A stretch of DNA of 20,320 bases from a virus: positions 1 to 20,320 of the IMG/VR virus record IMGVR_UViG_3300044633_000192. One strand, written 5' to 3'. Both the position numbers and the translations under genes were made by a program. Positions 14,226 to 20,320 of the stretch are shown here, in pieces. The first letter of the stretch is position 1. Each line of letters opens with the position of its first letter. Under the pieces are notes generated by a model. It ran no database searches. It had not been told where the DNA came from and was given only the letters and a program-made list of their open reading frames with translations.

Positions 14226-15392
14226 TTAGCGTATGGCATACCTGCCAAAGTTAGGTCTGCTGAGTTTGTTGTAGGTCGCATATCTGAGTGCATCAATGGC
14301 GTGATTGAATGCATCAATCGGTTTGTTGAGCAGGTTGCCGTTCTTGTCTTCTACCCATTTGTAGTTCTGAAGTTCCTTGATTAGGTTGCTGCTTCGTGGT
14401 GTTACGAATAGCTTGTGCCGCTTCAGTACGTCAATGCCCACTATAACGCTATCTGCGCCCTTCTGCGTGGGTTTCACGTTCCACCCCATACGATGCAACT
14501 CCTCGATGCTTTTGGGTTCAGCAGAGTCAGCAAATACCTCCGTGCGTCTGTCAAGCCCAAGAGAGTTCAATACGTTGCTGATGTCGGGGTTGGTCATACC
14601 CGTTCGGTAGATAAGCTCATCCACATACAGATTGTCTCCCGACTTGTAAACTGCCACAAGTGCCGTTGGGTCGTTGGTGTACCCGAAGTCCATCCCGTGA
14701 CATAAGAGCGTGGCATCCGTTGGTATCTCTCCTTGCCCGTATTGGAAGATGGTGGCTCTGCTCATCCCACGTTCTCCGAGTCCGTAGATTCTCCAATAGT
14801 CGCTATCGGTATCACGCAAGCGTTCTATTTCATTTCGGATGCTGCTATCAAGGAACGGGTTATCAAGGTAGGTGGTCTGATGGAAGTCGCAGTCATCACG
14901 GGTCACCACCTTATCATAAATCCAATGGAACGCATCCGAAGGGTTGTAGTCAAGGATTGCCCTGTCTTCAGTTCGCATAATAAGCTGCTGCCAATCCTCA
15001 AACGTCAGCTCGTTGGCTTCGTTAATGTACAGGAGGTTGCGCTTGCGCCCTCGTATTTTCTGCGGTTGGTCAAGGCTTATGAACTCCACAAGGTTGCCAT
15101 TCAGATAATACTCGTGGCTTGACCTGTTGTGGTAAGCCTCGTTGTACAGGTCGTTGGCACGAAGTATCTCAAAGAAGTCCCGCATCACCGAAGCACGAAG
15201 CGAAGGGAACGTCTTACGACATATCGTAATTGTCTTGTTGCTTTCTGTTGTGCTATAATAGAAAATCACCCATAGCAGGATGTTGTACGTCTTCCCACTA
15301 CGAGTACCGCCCTGCTCCACGACTATCTTCTTGTCGCTGCGCTTTAGGTGGTTATATACTTTATTGGTCTGAATCTTCTCCAAGCACTTCAA
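14226..15392 (-). CDS. terL: Terminase large subunit
   Basis: The 388-residue protein carries both halves of a packaging motor. Its ATPase half has a Walker A motif at about 28-37 (GGTRSGKTYN), an adenine-binding or Q-motif-like lead-in (KIVVEQ), and Walker B at about 120-126 (LLYINEA). Its nuclease half has the acidic triad of an RNase H fold: D235 in GMDFGYTNDPTALVA, D289 in EVFADSAEP, and D360 or D367 in DAFNHAIDALRYA. It translocates DNA into the prohead and cuts it. The size is slightly short for the Terminase_3/PBSX group, but no motif is missing. The start overlaps the small subunit by 32 bases. Confidence 0.96.
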   Translation of the reverse strand: MKCLEKIQTNKVYNHLKRSDKKIVVEQGGTRSGKTYNILLWVIFYYSTTESNKTITICRKTFPSLRASVMRDFFEILRANDLYNEAYHNRSSHEYYLNGNLVEFISLDQPQKIRGRKRNLLYINEANELTFEDWQQLIMRTEDRAILDYNPSDAFHWIYDKVVTRDDCDFHQTTYLDNPFLDSSIRNEIERLRDTDSDYWRIYGLGERGMSRATIFQYGQGEIPTDATLLCHGMDFGYTNDPTALVAVYKSGDNLYVDELIYRTGMTNPDISNVLNSLGLDRRTEVFADSAEPKSIEELHRMGWNVKPTQKGADSVIVGIDVLKRHKLFVTPRSSNLIKELQNYKWVEDKNGNLLNKPIDAFNHAIDALRYATYNKLSRPNFGRYAIR

Positions 15393-15708
15393 TTTGAAAT
15401 AGCTTGCCCGAAGATACGTCTACCTCTTGGCGTTCCACGTATCCACGCTTCTTGCCTTTGGTCTTTAGAAAAAAGATAGTAGCGGTGGAGTTGCCCTCCT
15501 TTATCTGCTTGTGCAGTTGGCTCTCTGCGAAGTCAATCGCTACGTCTGATAGTTCTTCGACTGCTGCTTTGTATTCTTTGTCCTCTTGCATCCATCGGTA
15601 ATGCGTTTGCCTTGACAGGTCAACGCTTTTGCAAGCAGACGTAACTACCCCGAGAGATTTCTCCAACGCATCGAGCATTGCCTTTTTATGGATGTCACTA
15701 CTTGTCAT
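15361..15708 (-). CDS. terS: Terminase small subunit (putative)
   Basis: The 115-residue protein has an N-terminal helix-turn-helix at about 21-41 (VVTSACKSVDLSRQTHYRWM), then helices with AVEELSDVAIDFAESQLHKQ and FFLKTKGKKRGYVERQEVDV. This is the typical small terminase arrangement: DNA recognition followed by oligomerisation and a tail that contacts the large subunit. It precedes terL with a 32-base overlap. It also overlaps the end of the dioxygenase gene by 11 bases, so packaging genes are translated together with the modification genes. If phage DNA is modified, this protein must recognise modified pac or cos sites, which is inference. Confidence 0.85.
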   Translation of the reverse strand: MTSSDIHKKAMLDALEKSLGVVTSACKSVDLSRQTHYRWMQEDKEYKAAVEELSDVAIDFAESQLHKQIKEGNSTATIFFLKTKGKKRGYVERQEVDVSSGKLFQIEVLGEDSDQ

Positions 15709-16594
15709 TCTTCTCTGCTGATTTAAAAAATTCTTTATCCGAATATGACTTCAGTTCTTCTTGTCTTTTTTTCAAAGAATCCATATGAACAGGGTCTAAT
15801 CTTTTTTTCTCTCGTTCTGTTTTTACTTTGCGGATTCGCTTTATCTCACCATCCAAAGGTTCGCACTTCCACATTTGCTCAAGGGAATAGTAAACAACAG
15901 AATACCTGTACGATGAATCGTTTTTGTATTGTATGTCCGATACCCCGTGAAGAATATCTTGTCCATTAAAAATTGTTAAGGTGTTGTCCGCAACCTCAAG
16001 AGCAATGTCTAATTCGGGAATTACAAGGTGACCACCAATGATGTCGCTTTTGAATACAACCATATTTGAAAGAACCCCTTTGAAGTTCCCTGCATCATAG
16101 TGGTATTTAAGCTGATTGTTTTTATTTACTATGCCACTTGTAAATGGGGATGCTCCTATTGTCCAATCACTCATCACTCGCTCCTTAACAGTTTCTGTGT
16201 GGTGTTCATATTGTTGTGGGAAGTACTCTTTGTAGTAGTCAACCAACTCACTTACGAAGTTTGTAATTATGTAATGTTGCTTAGGGTAGTTTTTAGCCAT
16301 TGCCGTAACGCTACAATAGTCGTGACGCATTGCAATTCTTGGGGAGTATCCGAATATATTGGATGTTGATTCAAGTCCTCTGCTTCTTTTGCCCGTTGAG
16401 TATTTCTGATTTTTAACTGCCCACCGCAAAGCAGAAGTGTCGGTTTCTAATTTTTTGTAAAAGACAACAGGTTCGTTGTTGACATAAATAATGCAGTCTT
16501 CTTTGATTGTTGTGCTTACATCAGAAAGCAAGGCAGTTCGTTTTCTGAACTTATCCTTGTCTATTGGCTTGCGCTCAAGGTCTATGCGTTTCAT
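15698..16594 (-). CDS. TET/JBP-family 2-oxoglutarate/Fe(II) dioxygenase (putative DNA base hydroxylase)
   Basis: The 298-residue protein has the double-stranded beta-helix signature of TET/JBP enzymes. Iron ligands are H165 and D167 in KYHYDAGN and H216 in ILHGV. R230 in YRYSVVYYS is placed to bind 2-oxoglutarate. The core also has SDIIGGHLVIPELDIALEVA (about 183-202). Upstream, IFGYSPRIAMRHDYCSVTAM (about 80-99) matches the region before the core in phage TET-like proteins. A lysine-rich tail follows residue 250. Family members oxidise the 5-methyl of 5-methylcytosine or thymine in DNA to hydroxymethyl. The four-base overlap with a TAGT-like glycosyltransferase gene strongly supports DNA modification over a metabolic dioxygenase. 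All expected catalytic residues are present, so the enzyme is probably active. Which base it oxidises cannot be read from the sequence. Confidence 0.85.
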   Translation of the reverse strand: MKRIDLERKPIDKDKFRKRTALLSDVSTTIKEDCIIYVNNEPVVFYKKLETDTSALRWAVKNQKYSTGKRSRGLESTSNIFGYSPRIAMRHDYCSVTAMAKNYPKQHYIITNFVSELVDYYKEYFPQQYEHHTETVKERVMSDWTIGASPFTSGIVNKNNQLKYHYDAGNFKGVLSNMVVFKSDIIGGHLVIPELDIALEVADNTLTIFNGQDILHGVSDIQYKNDSSYRYSVVYYSLEQMWKCEPLDGEIKRIRKVKTEREKKRLDPVHMDSLKKRQEELKSYSDKEFFKSAEKNDK

Positions 16595-17307
16595 AATTTC
16601 TTTGACTTGTATTGCTCACCTACAAGTTTAGGCTCATAGTACCATCTCTTGTCTTCCTTAACAATTACGTTAACAGTTGGGTCAATGGATTGAAATATCT
16701 TTATTTCATTTGCCGCCTGTTGCTTTCTGTCAAATGCTTGATGACCGCCTGCTCCGCTGCCAACGGGTTTACACTTTATAGCGTGGCGGGCGCAGAATAA
16801 AGTAAACTCATTATTGTTTACCATTTGGAAGAACTGATAAAAGTCTTCAAATGTATTTACATCCTCACGAGGCCTAAAGGAGGAGGTTCTAATTAAATAG
16901 CAAGTTTGCACTCTTTTGTTTATGTGCGTAAATAGCTTCTTGCTTTTTGCGTAAAACTCGAAGTCATAAGGGAACACAATGGCACCTAACGACTTATGTT
17001 TTGAAAAGTATGCAAGCATATCCTGCAAGTCTTCAGATATATTTCCAACTGCCGAAACGTCATCGTCTATCTTAAAAATAACATCATAGCCGTTTTGCTC
17101 TGCGTATTTTTTACCTTCCGACAATGCATAAGAAATACCTGCATTGCTTCTTTCAAGCATTAACTTGTTTGGGTAGTCATACTTTTCGTAGTCCTCCTTT
17201 TCTAATATAACGATTGTATCAATTCCCAATGAGTCAACAAAGGGTCGGCATACTTTCTGAAATACATCAGCACGTTGCTTACTTGGGATTATTGCTATTG
17301 CTTTCAA
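16591..17307 (-). CDS. TAGT-like GT-A glycosyltransferase (putative DNA hydroxymethyl-base glycosyltransferase)
   Basis: The 238-residue protein begins MKAIAIIPSKQRADVFQKVC, has SNAGISYALSEGKKYA (about 54-69) and a DDD metal/nucleotide-sugar motif at 81-83 in FKIDDDVSAVG. Later motifs are REDVNTFEDFYQFFQM (147-162), GSGAGGHQ (183-190) and DKRWYYEPKL near the C-terminus. This arrangement fits the TET-associated glycosyltransferase group, which adds sugar to the hydroxymethyl made by a partner TET/JBP enzyme. The next gene is exactly such an enzyme, joined by an ATGA overlap. No transmembrane helix or signal peptide is present, consistent with action on DNA in the cytoplasm. A GT2-like enzyme for another acceptor is the alternative. 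The sugar donor is unknown. Confidence 0.75.
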   Translation of the reverse strand: MKAIAIIPSKQRADVFQKVCRPFVDSLGIDTIVILEKEDYEKYDYPNKLMLERSNAGISYALSEGKKYAEQNGYDVIFKIDDDVSAVGNISEDLQDMLAYFSKHKSLGAIVFPYDFEFYAKSKKLFTHINKRVQTCYLIRTSSFRPREDVNTFEDFYQFFQMVNNNEFTLFCARHAIKCKPVGSGAGGHQAFDRKQQAANEIKIFQSIDPTVNVIVKEDKRWYYEPKLVGEQYKSKKL

Positions 17308-17863
17308 GTAAATAGATAATTACGTCTGTATTGCTTTCTAATTGATTTTCCTTTGCAAGTCCCTCAAGTTTTTCAAGGACATACTCATATTGTTGGTTGT
17401 CAAAGTACAGAGTTATCTGCTTGACCTTTGAGTTTATGTATCCATCAAGAGCCTCGTCAAGCATATCCTTGTCAAACTCAGGTTCTTTGTCATCGTCAAA
17501 ATATGCTGATGGAATATCTACACCCCAATTAAACAAATCCTTTACCTCCCATTCGTTGGCAAGCAAGTCCCAATCCCATTCACCAAAGCCTACGTTGTCT
17601 TTGATTATAAACTCATCCTTCTGTGCATCGGTCAGTTTGTCTGCTATGATAATCGGCACTTCCTTAAGCCCTGCTGCAATGCAAGCCTTTAGGCGCATAT
17701 TACCTCCAAGCACTACCATATTGCTATCTACTACGATTGGACGCAGCTCAAGCATCTGAGGGAACTCCTGTATAGACTTTACAAGCTTCTTGAACTTGTC
17801 ATCCTTTATGATTCTTGGATTCTTGGGGTTTGGTATGATTGTACCGATTGTTGCTCTTTGCAT
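17279..17863 (-). CDS. ParB-like N-terminal domain protein
   Basis: The 194-residue protein has a ParB/Srx-type domain at about 1-85: MQRATIGTIIPNPKNPRIIK, then RPIVVDSNMVVLGGNMRLKA with the GGNxR box at 53-57 and ACIAAGLKEVPIII. A segment FGEWDWDLLANEW (93-105) follows, which I know from ParB-type domains fused to DNA methylases. Here the methylase domain is absent and an acidic region with a short C-terminal helix takes its place. ParB-superfamily domains occur beside base-modification genes in phages, so it may target or regulate the modification enzymes. It is not a plasmid-partition ParB, as no DNA-binding HTH or ParA partner is visible. It overlaps the glycosyltransferase start by 29 bases. 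Confidence 0.78.
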   Translation of the reverse strand: MQRATIGTIIPNPKNPRIIKDDKFKKLVKSIQEFPQMLELRPIVVDSNMVVLGGNMRLKACIAAGLKEVPIIIADKLTDAQKDEFIIKDNVGFGEWDWDLLANEWEVKDLFNWGVDIPSAYFDDDKEPEFDKDMLDEALDGYINSKVKQITLYFDNQQYEYVLEKLEGLAKENQLESNTDVIIYLLESNSNNPK

Positions 17864-17865
17864 AA

Positions 17866-18144
17866 CTAAATAACTCTTTTTGATAAATGGTGGTTGTGAA
17901 CTTCGTAAAGGTAGTCCTTCTTTAGTTTAGTTCCGAAGTCAGCCTCGTGGTGGCAAGACCTGCATAATGCCATCAGGTTTTCTATGATATCAGCAATTTT
18001 GCTTCCACCCATTCCTCTTGGTTCTATGTGGTGGATGTCTACGGCTTTGCCTTGACATACCTCGCAAGGTATAAAGTCAGTTGTGGAGTAGCCCATCCCT
18101 TTGAGATAGACCTTTGTGTGGTTCTTCACCTTTGGTAAATCCAA
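17866..18144 (-). CDS. HNH endonuclease
   Basis: The 92-residue protein has a complete small HNH fold. Zinc-type cysteines are C27 and C30 (CEVC), the first catalytic histidines lie in DIHHIEPRGMGG (36-47), Asn56 is in ENLMAL, and the last half-site is CRSCHHEAD (61-69). HNH proteins near terminase genes often assist packaging or cut concatemers. Free-standing HNH homing-type nucleases also occur. It overlaps the methyltransferase end by 19 bases and precedes the ParB-like gene by two. Distance to terS (about 2.2 kb) is larger than usual because the dioxygenase, glycosyltransferase and ParB genes lie between. Confidence 0.88.
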   Translation of the reverse strand: MDLPKVKNHTKVYLKGMGYSTTDFIPCEVCQGKAVDIHHIEPRGMGGSKIADIIENLMALCRSCHHEADFGTKLKKDYLYEVHNHHLSKRVI

Positions 18145-18653
18145 CAGTCATCAATGAACGTAGCTCGGGGTAGCAGTTCATCTACCGCTTGGATTACTCC
18201 CTTCCAATGTTCGTGGTAATCGTCTCCTGCTATGTAGCCTCCCTTCTTGACTTTAGGTAGCCATAGCTTGATATCCTCCTTTACCGCTTCATAGGTATGG
18301 GTGAGGTCTATGAATACCACGTCTAACGATTCCTTGAGAAACATTTTTGCTGCTACTTTGGATGTTCCTTTGATTACATTGTACTTGCGCTCACCCATAT
18401 TCTCTAAGAACAGGTCGTATATGTCTACCTCCGTTGCGAGCTTGTGGGTGGTGGTGAGTTCGTTAGGTGAGCCCTTCCAAGTGTCAATGATTGTGATGTT
18501 TTGATGTGTTGCTTTGTCGCATAGGTAAGCCGATGACTTACCGAGCCACGCCCCCAACTCTACGAACGTGCCGTCTTCGGGCATATTGGCAAGTAGGTAG
18601 TCGTATGCTGCTTGGTGGTTGAACCACCCGTCTATGTCTTTTGATGCTTTCAT
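18126..18653 (-). CDS. Class I SAM-dependent methyltransferase (small-molecule or sugar type)
   Basis: From the ATG at 18653 the protein has 175 residues. I prefer this start over the upstream ATG at 18674 because it forms an ATGA junction with the previous gene. Motif I is FVELGAWLGKSSAYL, where the glycine loop binds SAM. The acidic residue of motif II is in ITIIDTWKGSPNEL. VVFIDLTHTYEAVKEDIKLW and KKGGYIAGDDYHEHW follow, as in the Methyltransf_24/CmcI-like group. The DNA-methyltransferase signatures PCQ and DPPY are absent, so it is unlikely to methylate bases directly. It probably methylates a hydroxyl or other group on a small molecule or sugar. Capping a DNA-linked or surface glycan is an inference from its glycosyltransferase neighbours. 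Confidence 0.78.
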   Translation of the reverse strand: MKASKDIDGWFNHQAAYDYLLANMPEDGTFVELGAWLGKSSAYLCDKATHQNITIIDTWKGSPNELTTTHKLATEVDIYDLFLENMGERKYNVIKGTSKVAAKMFLKESLDVVFIDLTHTYEAVKEDIKLWLPKVKKGGYIAGDDYHEHWKGVIQAVDELLPRATFIDDCWIYQR

Positions 18654-19177
18654 TTTAGGGCGTTGTAATAACAAAGGTACTGCTCTACGCAGATAAGTGT
18701 TCCTTGTTCGGATGCTGCTTGAGCAAAGGTGCCGTCTGCCTCGTAGGTCATTTCAAAGCGTAGGTTGGGCAGCTCGTATGGCTTGAACATATAGCAGGCG
18801 GTATCTATGTTGCCGACTCTTGGTTGGTCGGTAGGGCGTAGCCTACCTATTTGCCCCCACGTTACGATAGAACAGTCCAAAGCATTTAGGTTGTTCCACT
18901 CCTCAAGGAACTTTGGGTGCAGCACATTGTCATCATCAAGGTAGTAAACCCAATCCTCTTTTGTAAAAGAGTCAGAATACAATTCAAGGAACTCATTGCG
19001 TAGGGGGTTGCCCATATCCCCCGTGCGTGTGGAGTAGTGTGTGATTGATGCGCTTGTTGCTCCCTTGTAGTTGGTAGAGGCATCCATCATCACAACCCAC
19101 GTTGCGTACGCAGGGATATGTTGTTTTAGCCTAACGAGGTTATGAGGGCGTGAGCAGGGCGTGACTATGTAAAGCAT
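18650..19177 (-). CDS. GT-A-fold glycosyltransferase
   Basis: The 175-residue protein begins MLYIVTPCSRPHNLVRLKQH and has the metal-binding motif DDDN at 81-84 in WVYYLDDDNVLHPKFLEEW, then RVGNIDTACYMFKPYELP (about 120-137) as the acceptor-side pattern of family-2-like enzymes. It is short compared with full GT2 proteins but has the complete nucleotide-sugar site. No membrane helix or signal peptide is seen. It overlaps its neighbours by 13 and 4 bases. It may act on the modified base, on a phage surface component or on a host glycan. The sequence does not decide between these. Confidence 0.8.
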   Translation of the reverse strand: MLYIVTPCSRPHNLVRLKQHIPAYATWVVMMDASTNYKGATSASITHYSTRTGDMGNPLRNEFLELYSDSFTKEDWVYYLDDDNVLHPKFLEEWNNLNALDCSIVTWGQIGRLRPTDQPRVGNIDTACYMFKPYELPNLRFEMTYEADGTFAQAASEQGTLICVEQYLCYYNALK

Positions 19178-20103
19178 CGCAGTTCGTTTATTTTATCCAT
19201 CGTGAAATCTTGCACATACTCGTATAACGATTCTGTTATATCAGCCACTTGATTAGGGTTTTCACTTAGCCTCTTGATTGCTCCTGCCCATTCGCTTGGG
19301 TGCTTGATGGCAATGCAGTTCTCTTTGGTGATATAAGGTGAATAGGGTTGTGTGTTGCTCACTATCAAAGCGCATTTGCTAAAACCTGCCTCCAACATCT
19401 TTAGGTGCGACTTGCACTTGGCAAACTCGGATGTCGTAAGCGGTACGAGGCTCACGTCAAAGAACTCGTAGAGTTTGTGGTAGTGTGTTGGTGGCATAGT
19501 AGGTAGCCTATGGCTTGCCTTCATAATATCGGGATAGCCATCTACCTCTGCGACATAGCCTTGATAGCCCTCAAGGTTGATTGTGGACTCTCTTACGTCT
19601 GCTGCGTGGTGGTTGCCTCCGATATACCCGAAGCGTACTTCTTCGCTTTGCTCTCTCTCTACTTGCCACGTGGGTACGCTGATGGCGTTTGGTATGATTC
19701 GGATGTTGCTATTGTACTTCTTGACCTTTGAGGCAAGGTGCTTATTGGTCACCCATACCTCATCCGCTGCTTTCATAGAGCGGATAATCTTCATCTTCAT
19801 TTGGTCTGAATATACCCCAAGCAAAGGATGGGTAGGAGGCAGCACCCACCAATCATCGTTATCAACTATTAGCTTGATGCCTTCCTTACGGCAGAGCTTT
19901 ACAAAGTCATCAAACGGCTCAACAGGAAATATCCTTGAGGTGAAGATGTGCGTTACCTTCGGCCATATCTCAGGGTCAATGTCGGTAATCTTCTCAATAA
20001 AAAAGACATCTACTCCCTTGTGGCATATCAAGGGGGCAAATGTCCTGTGGTGTGATACACCCGAGTTCTGCTTGTGGAACGCAAGTACAAAGGGTCTAAT
20101 CAT
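19165..20103 (-). CDS. GT4-like (GT-B fold) glycosyltransferase
   Basis: The 312-residue protein has a GT-B arrangement. N-terminal motifs include HKQNSGVSHHRTFAPL (10-25) and IVDNDDWWVLPP (79-90). The middle reads AADEVWVTNKHLASKV and IRIIPNAISV. The C-terminal half has VRFGYIGGNHH (156-166) and the donor-binding segment KSHLKMLEAGFSKCALIVSN (231-250), including the usual E in the LEAG turn. It transfers a sugar from an activated donor. The acceptor is unknown. Position at the head of the cassette and ATGA coupling to the upstream gene suggest co-expression with the modification genes. The length is slightly short for the family. Confidence 0.82.
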   Translation of the reverse strand: MIRPFVLAFHKQNSGVSHHRTFAPLICHKGVDVFFIEKITDIDPEIWPKVTHIFTSRIFPVEPFDDFVKLCRKEGIKLIVDNDDWWVLPPTHPLLGVYSDQMKMKIIRSMKAADEVWVTNKHLASKVKKYNSNIRIIPNAISVPTWQVEREQSEEVRFGYIGGNHHAADVRESTINLEGYQGYVAEVDGYPDIMKASHRLPTMPPTHYHKLYEFFDVSLVPLTTSEFAKCKSHLKMLEAGFSKCALIVSNTQPYSPYITKENCIAIKHPSEWAGAIKRLSENPNQVADITESLYEYVQDFTMDKINELRCFT

Positions 20104-20320
20104 AAATTAGCCTCTTGGTCTTTGAACCATTGCGCCATCGCTTTGCGGTCTAAATACTTTACCCACATCCGAGCAGCTACTGCCCTGCGTTGGGGTTTGA
20201 ACGGGTAGGTGCTACGGAGCCTTGCCATTGCTATCCTCATAAATTGCTCTCTCATAGCGATAAGTCGTGTTCGGTTAGTAGCGAATGAAGTTTGTCTCTT
20301 GTTCCCTCGTAAGCTTTGTG
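20100..20320 (-). CDS. Partial gene of unknown function (C-terminal 72 codons)
   Basis: The frame is open from the right edge to a TGA at 20102-20100, which overlaps the next ATG (ATGA). The visible end is strongly basic, with AMARLRSTYPFKPQRRAVAA and MWVKYLDRKAMAQWF. An internal ATG at 20255 lacks any obvious initiation signal, so the true start is probably beyond the window. I recognise no family. High Arg/Lys content and a helical pattern could indicate nucleic-acid binding, but this is speculative. Confidence 0.55.
   Translation of the reverse strand, partial: QSLRGNKRQTSFATNRTRLIAMREQFMRIAMARLRSTYPFKPQRRAVAARMWVKYLDRKAMAQWFKDQEANL

Noticed and set aside
17279-17863. Plasmid-type partition protein ParB
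   Set aside because: No helix-turn-helix centromere-binding region, ParA partner or parS-like site is visible; only the N-terminal domain type is present.
18126-18674. Interpretation of the methyltransferase as a DNA base methyltransferase
   Set aside because: The sequence lacks PCQ and DPPY-type catalytic motifs and has the pattern of small-molecule class I enzymes.

Overview
The window is about 20 kb of a tailed, double-stranded DNA phage (or prophage). Every gene I can support is on the minus strand, so transcription runs from high to low coordinates. The host is probably a member of the Bacteroidota. The structural proteins (tail tube, scaffold, XkdF-like protease, portal with an extra C-terminal domain, and a Cys-rich 53-residue protein) are of types I associate with phages of that phylum. 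The start regions also mostly lack a Shine-Dalgarno sequence and carry A-rich leaders. Genes are packed tightly with many ATGA or TAATG junctions. I see no tRNA, rRNA, integrase, IS element or CRISPR array, and no gene-free stretch longer than 300 bases.

Layout in the direction of transcription. Region A (20320 to 15698) is an accessory modification cassette: a partial gene of unknown function, a GT4-like glycosyltransferase, a GT-A glycosyltransferase with a DDD motif, a class I SAM methyltransferase, an HNH nuclease, a ParB-like domain protein, a second GT-A enzyme resembling the TET-associated glycosyltransferases (TAGT), and a TET/JBP-family 2-oxoglutarate/Fe(II) dioxygenase. Region B (15708 to 14226) holds the small and large terminase subunits. 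Region C (14202 to 7383) holds tail and neck genes: a putative chaperone that appears to be completed by a -1 frameshift at a T9 run, two neck/tail-completion candidates, two large tail structural proteins, a 45-residue gene and a tape-measure-like protein. Region D (7381 to 1012) is the head module: XkdF-like protease, Cys-rich small protein, scaffold, major capsid protein, putative tail tube, a coiled-coil protein, a beta-rich small protein, portal and head-tail connector. Region E (1015 to 1) has two small genes and the N-terminal part of a tail fibre.

The most interesting system is region A. The dioxygenase (iron ligands H165, D167, H216; likely 2-oxoglutarate ligand R230) and the TAGT-like glycosyltransferase overlap by four bases. 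They are followed directly by the terminase genes. The natural reading is that phage DNA bases are hydroxylated at a 5-methyl group and then glycosylated, probably as protection from host restriction. The two further glycosyltransferases and the small-molecule-type methyltransferase could extend or cap that sugar, which is inference. No cytosine-C5 methyltransferase is visible in the window, so whether the substrate base is 5-methylcytosine or thymine is open.

The second notable signal is the frameshift gene after the large terminase subunit. Its -1 frame continues for 83 codons and stops exactly on an ATGA junction with the next gene. A third signal is the set of terminator-like hairpins after the major capsid, tail tube and coiled-coil genes, which suggests that these transcripts are separated from the otherwise continuous operon.
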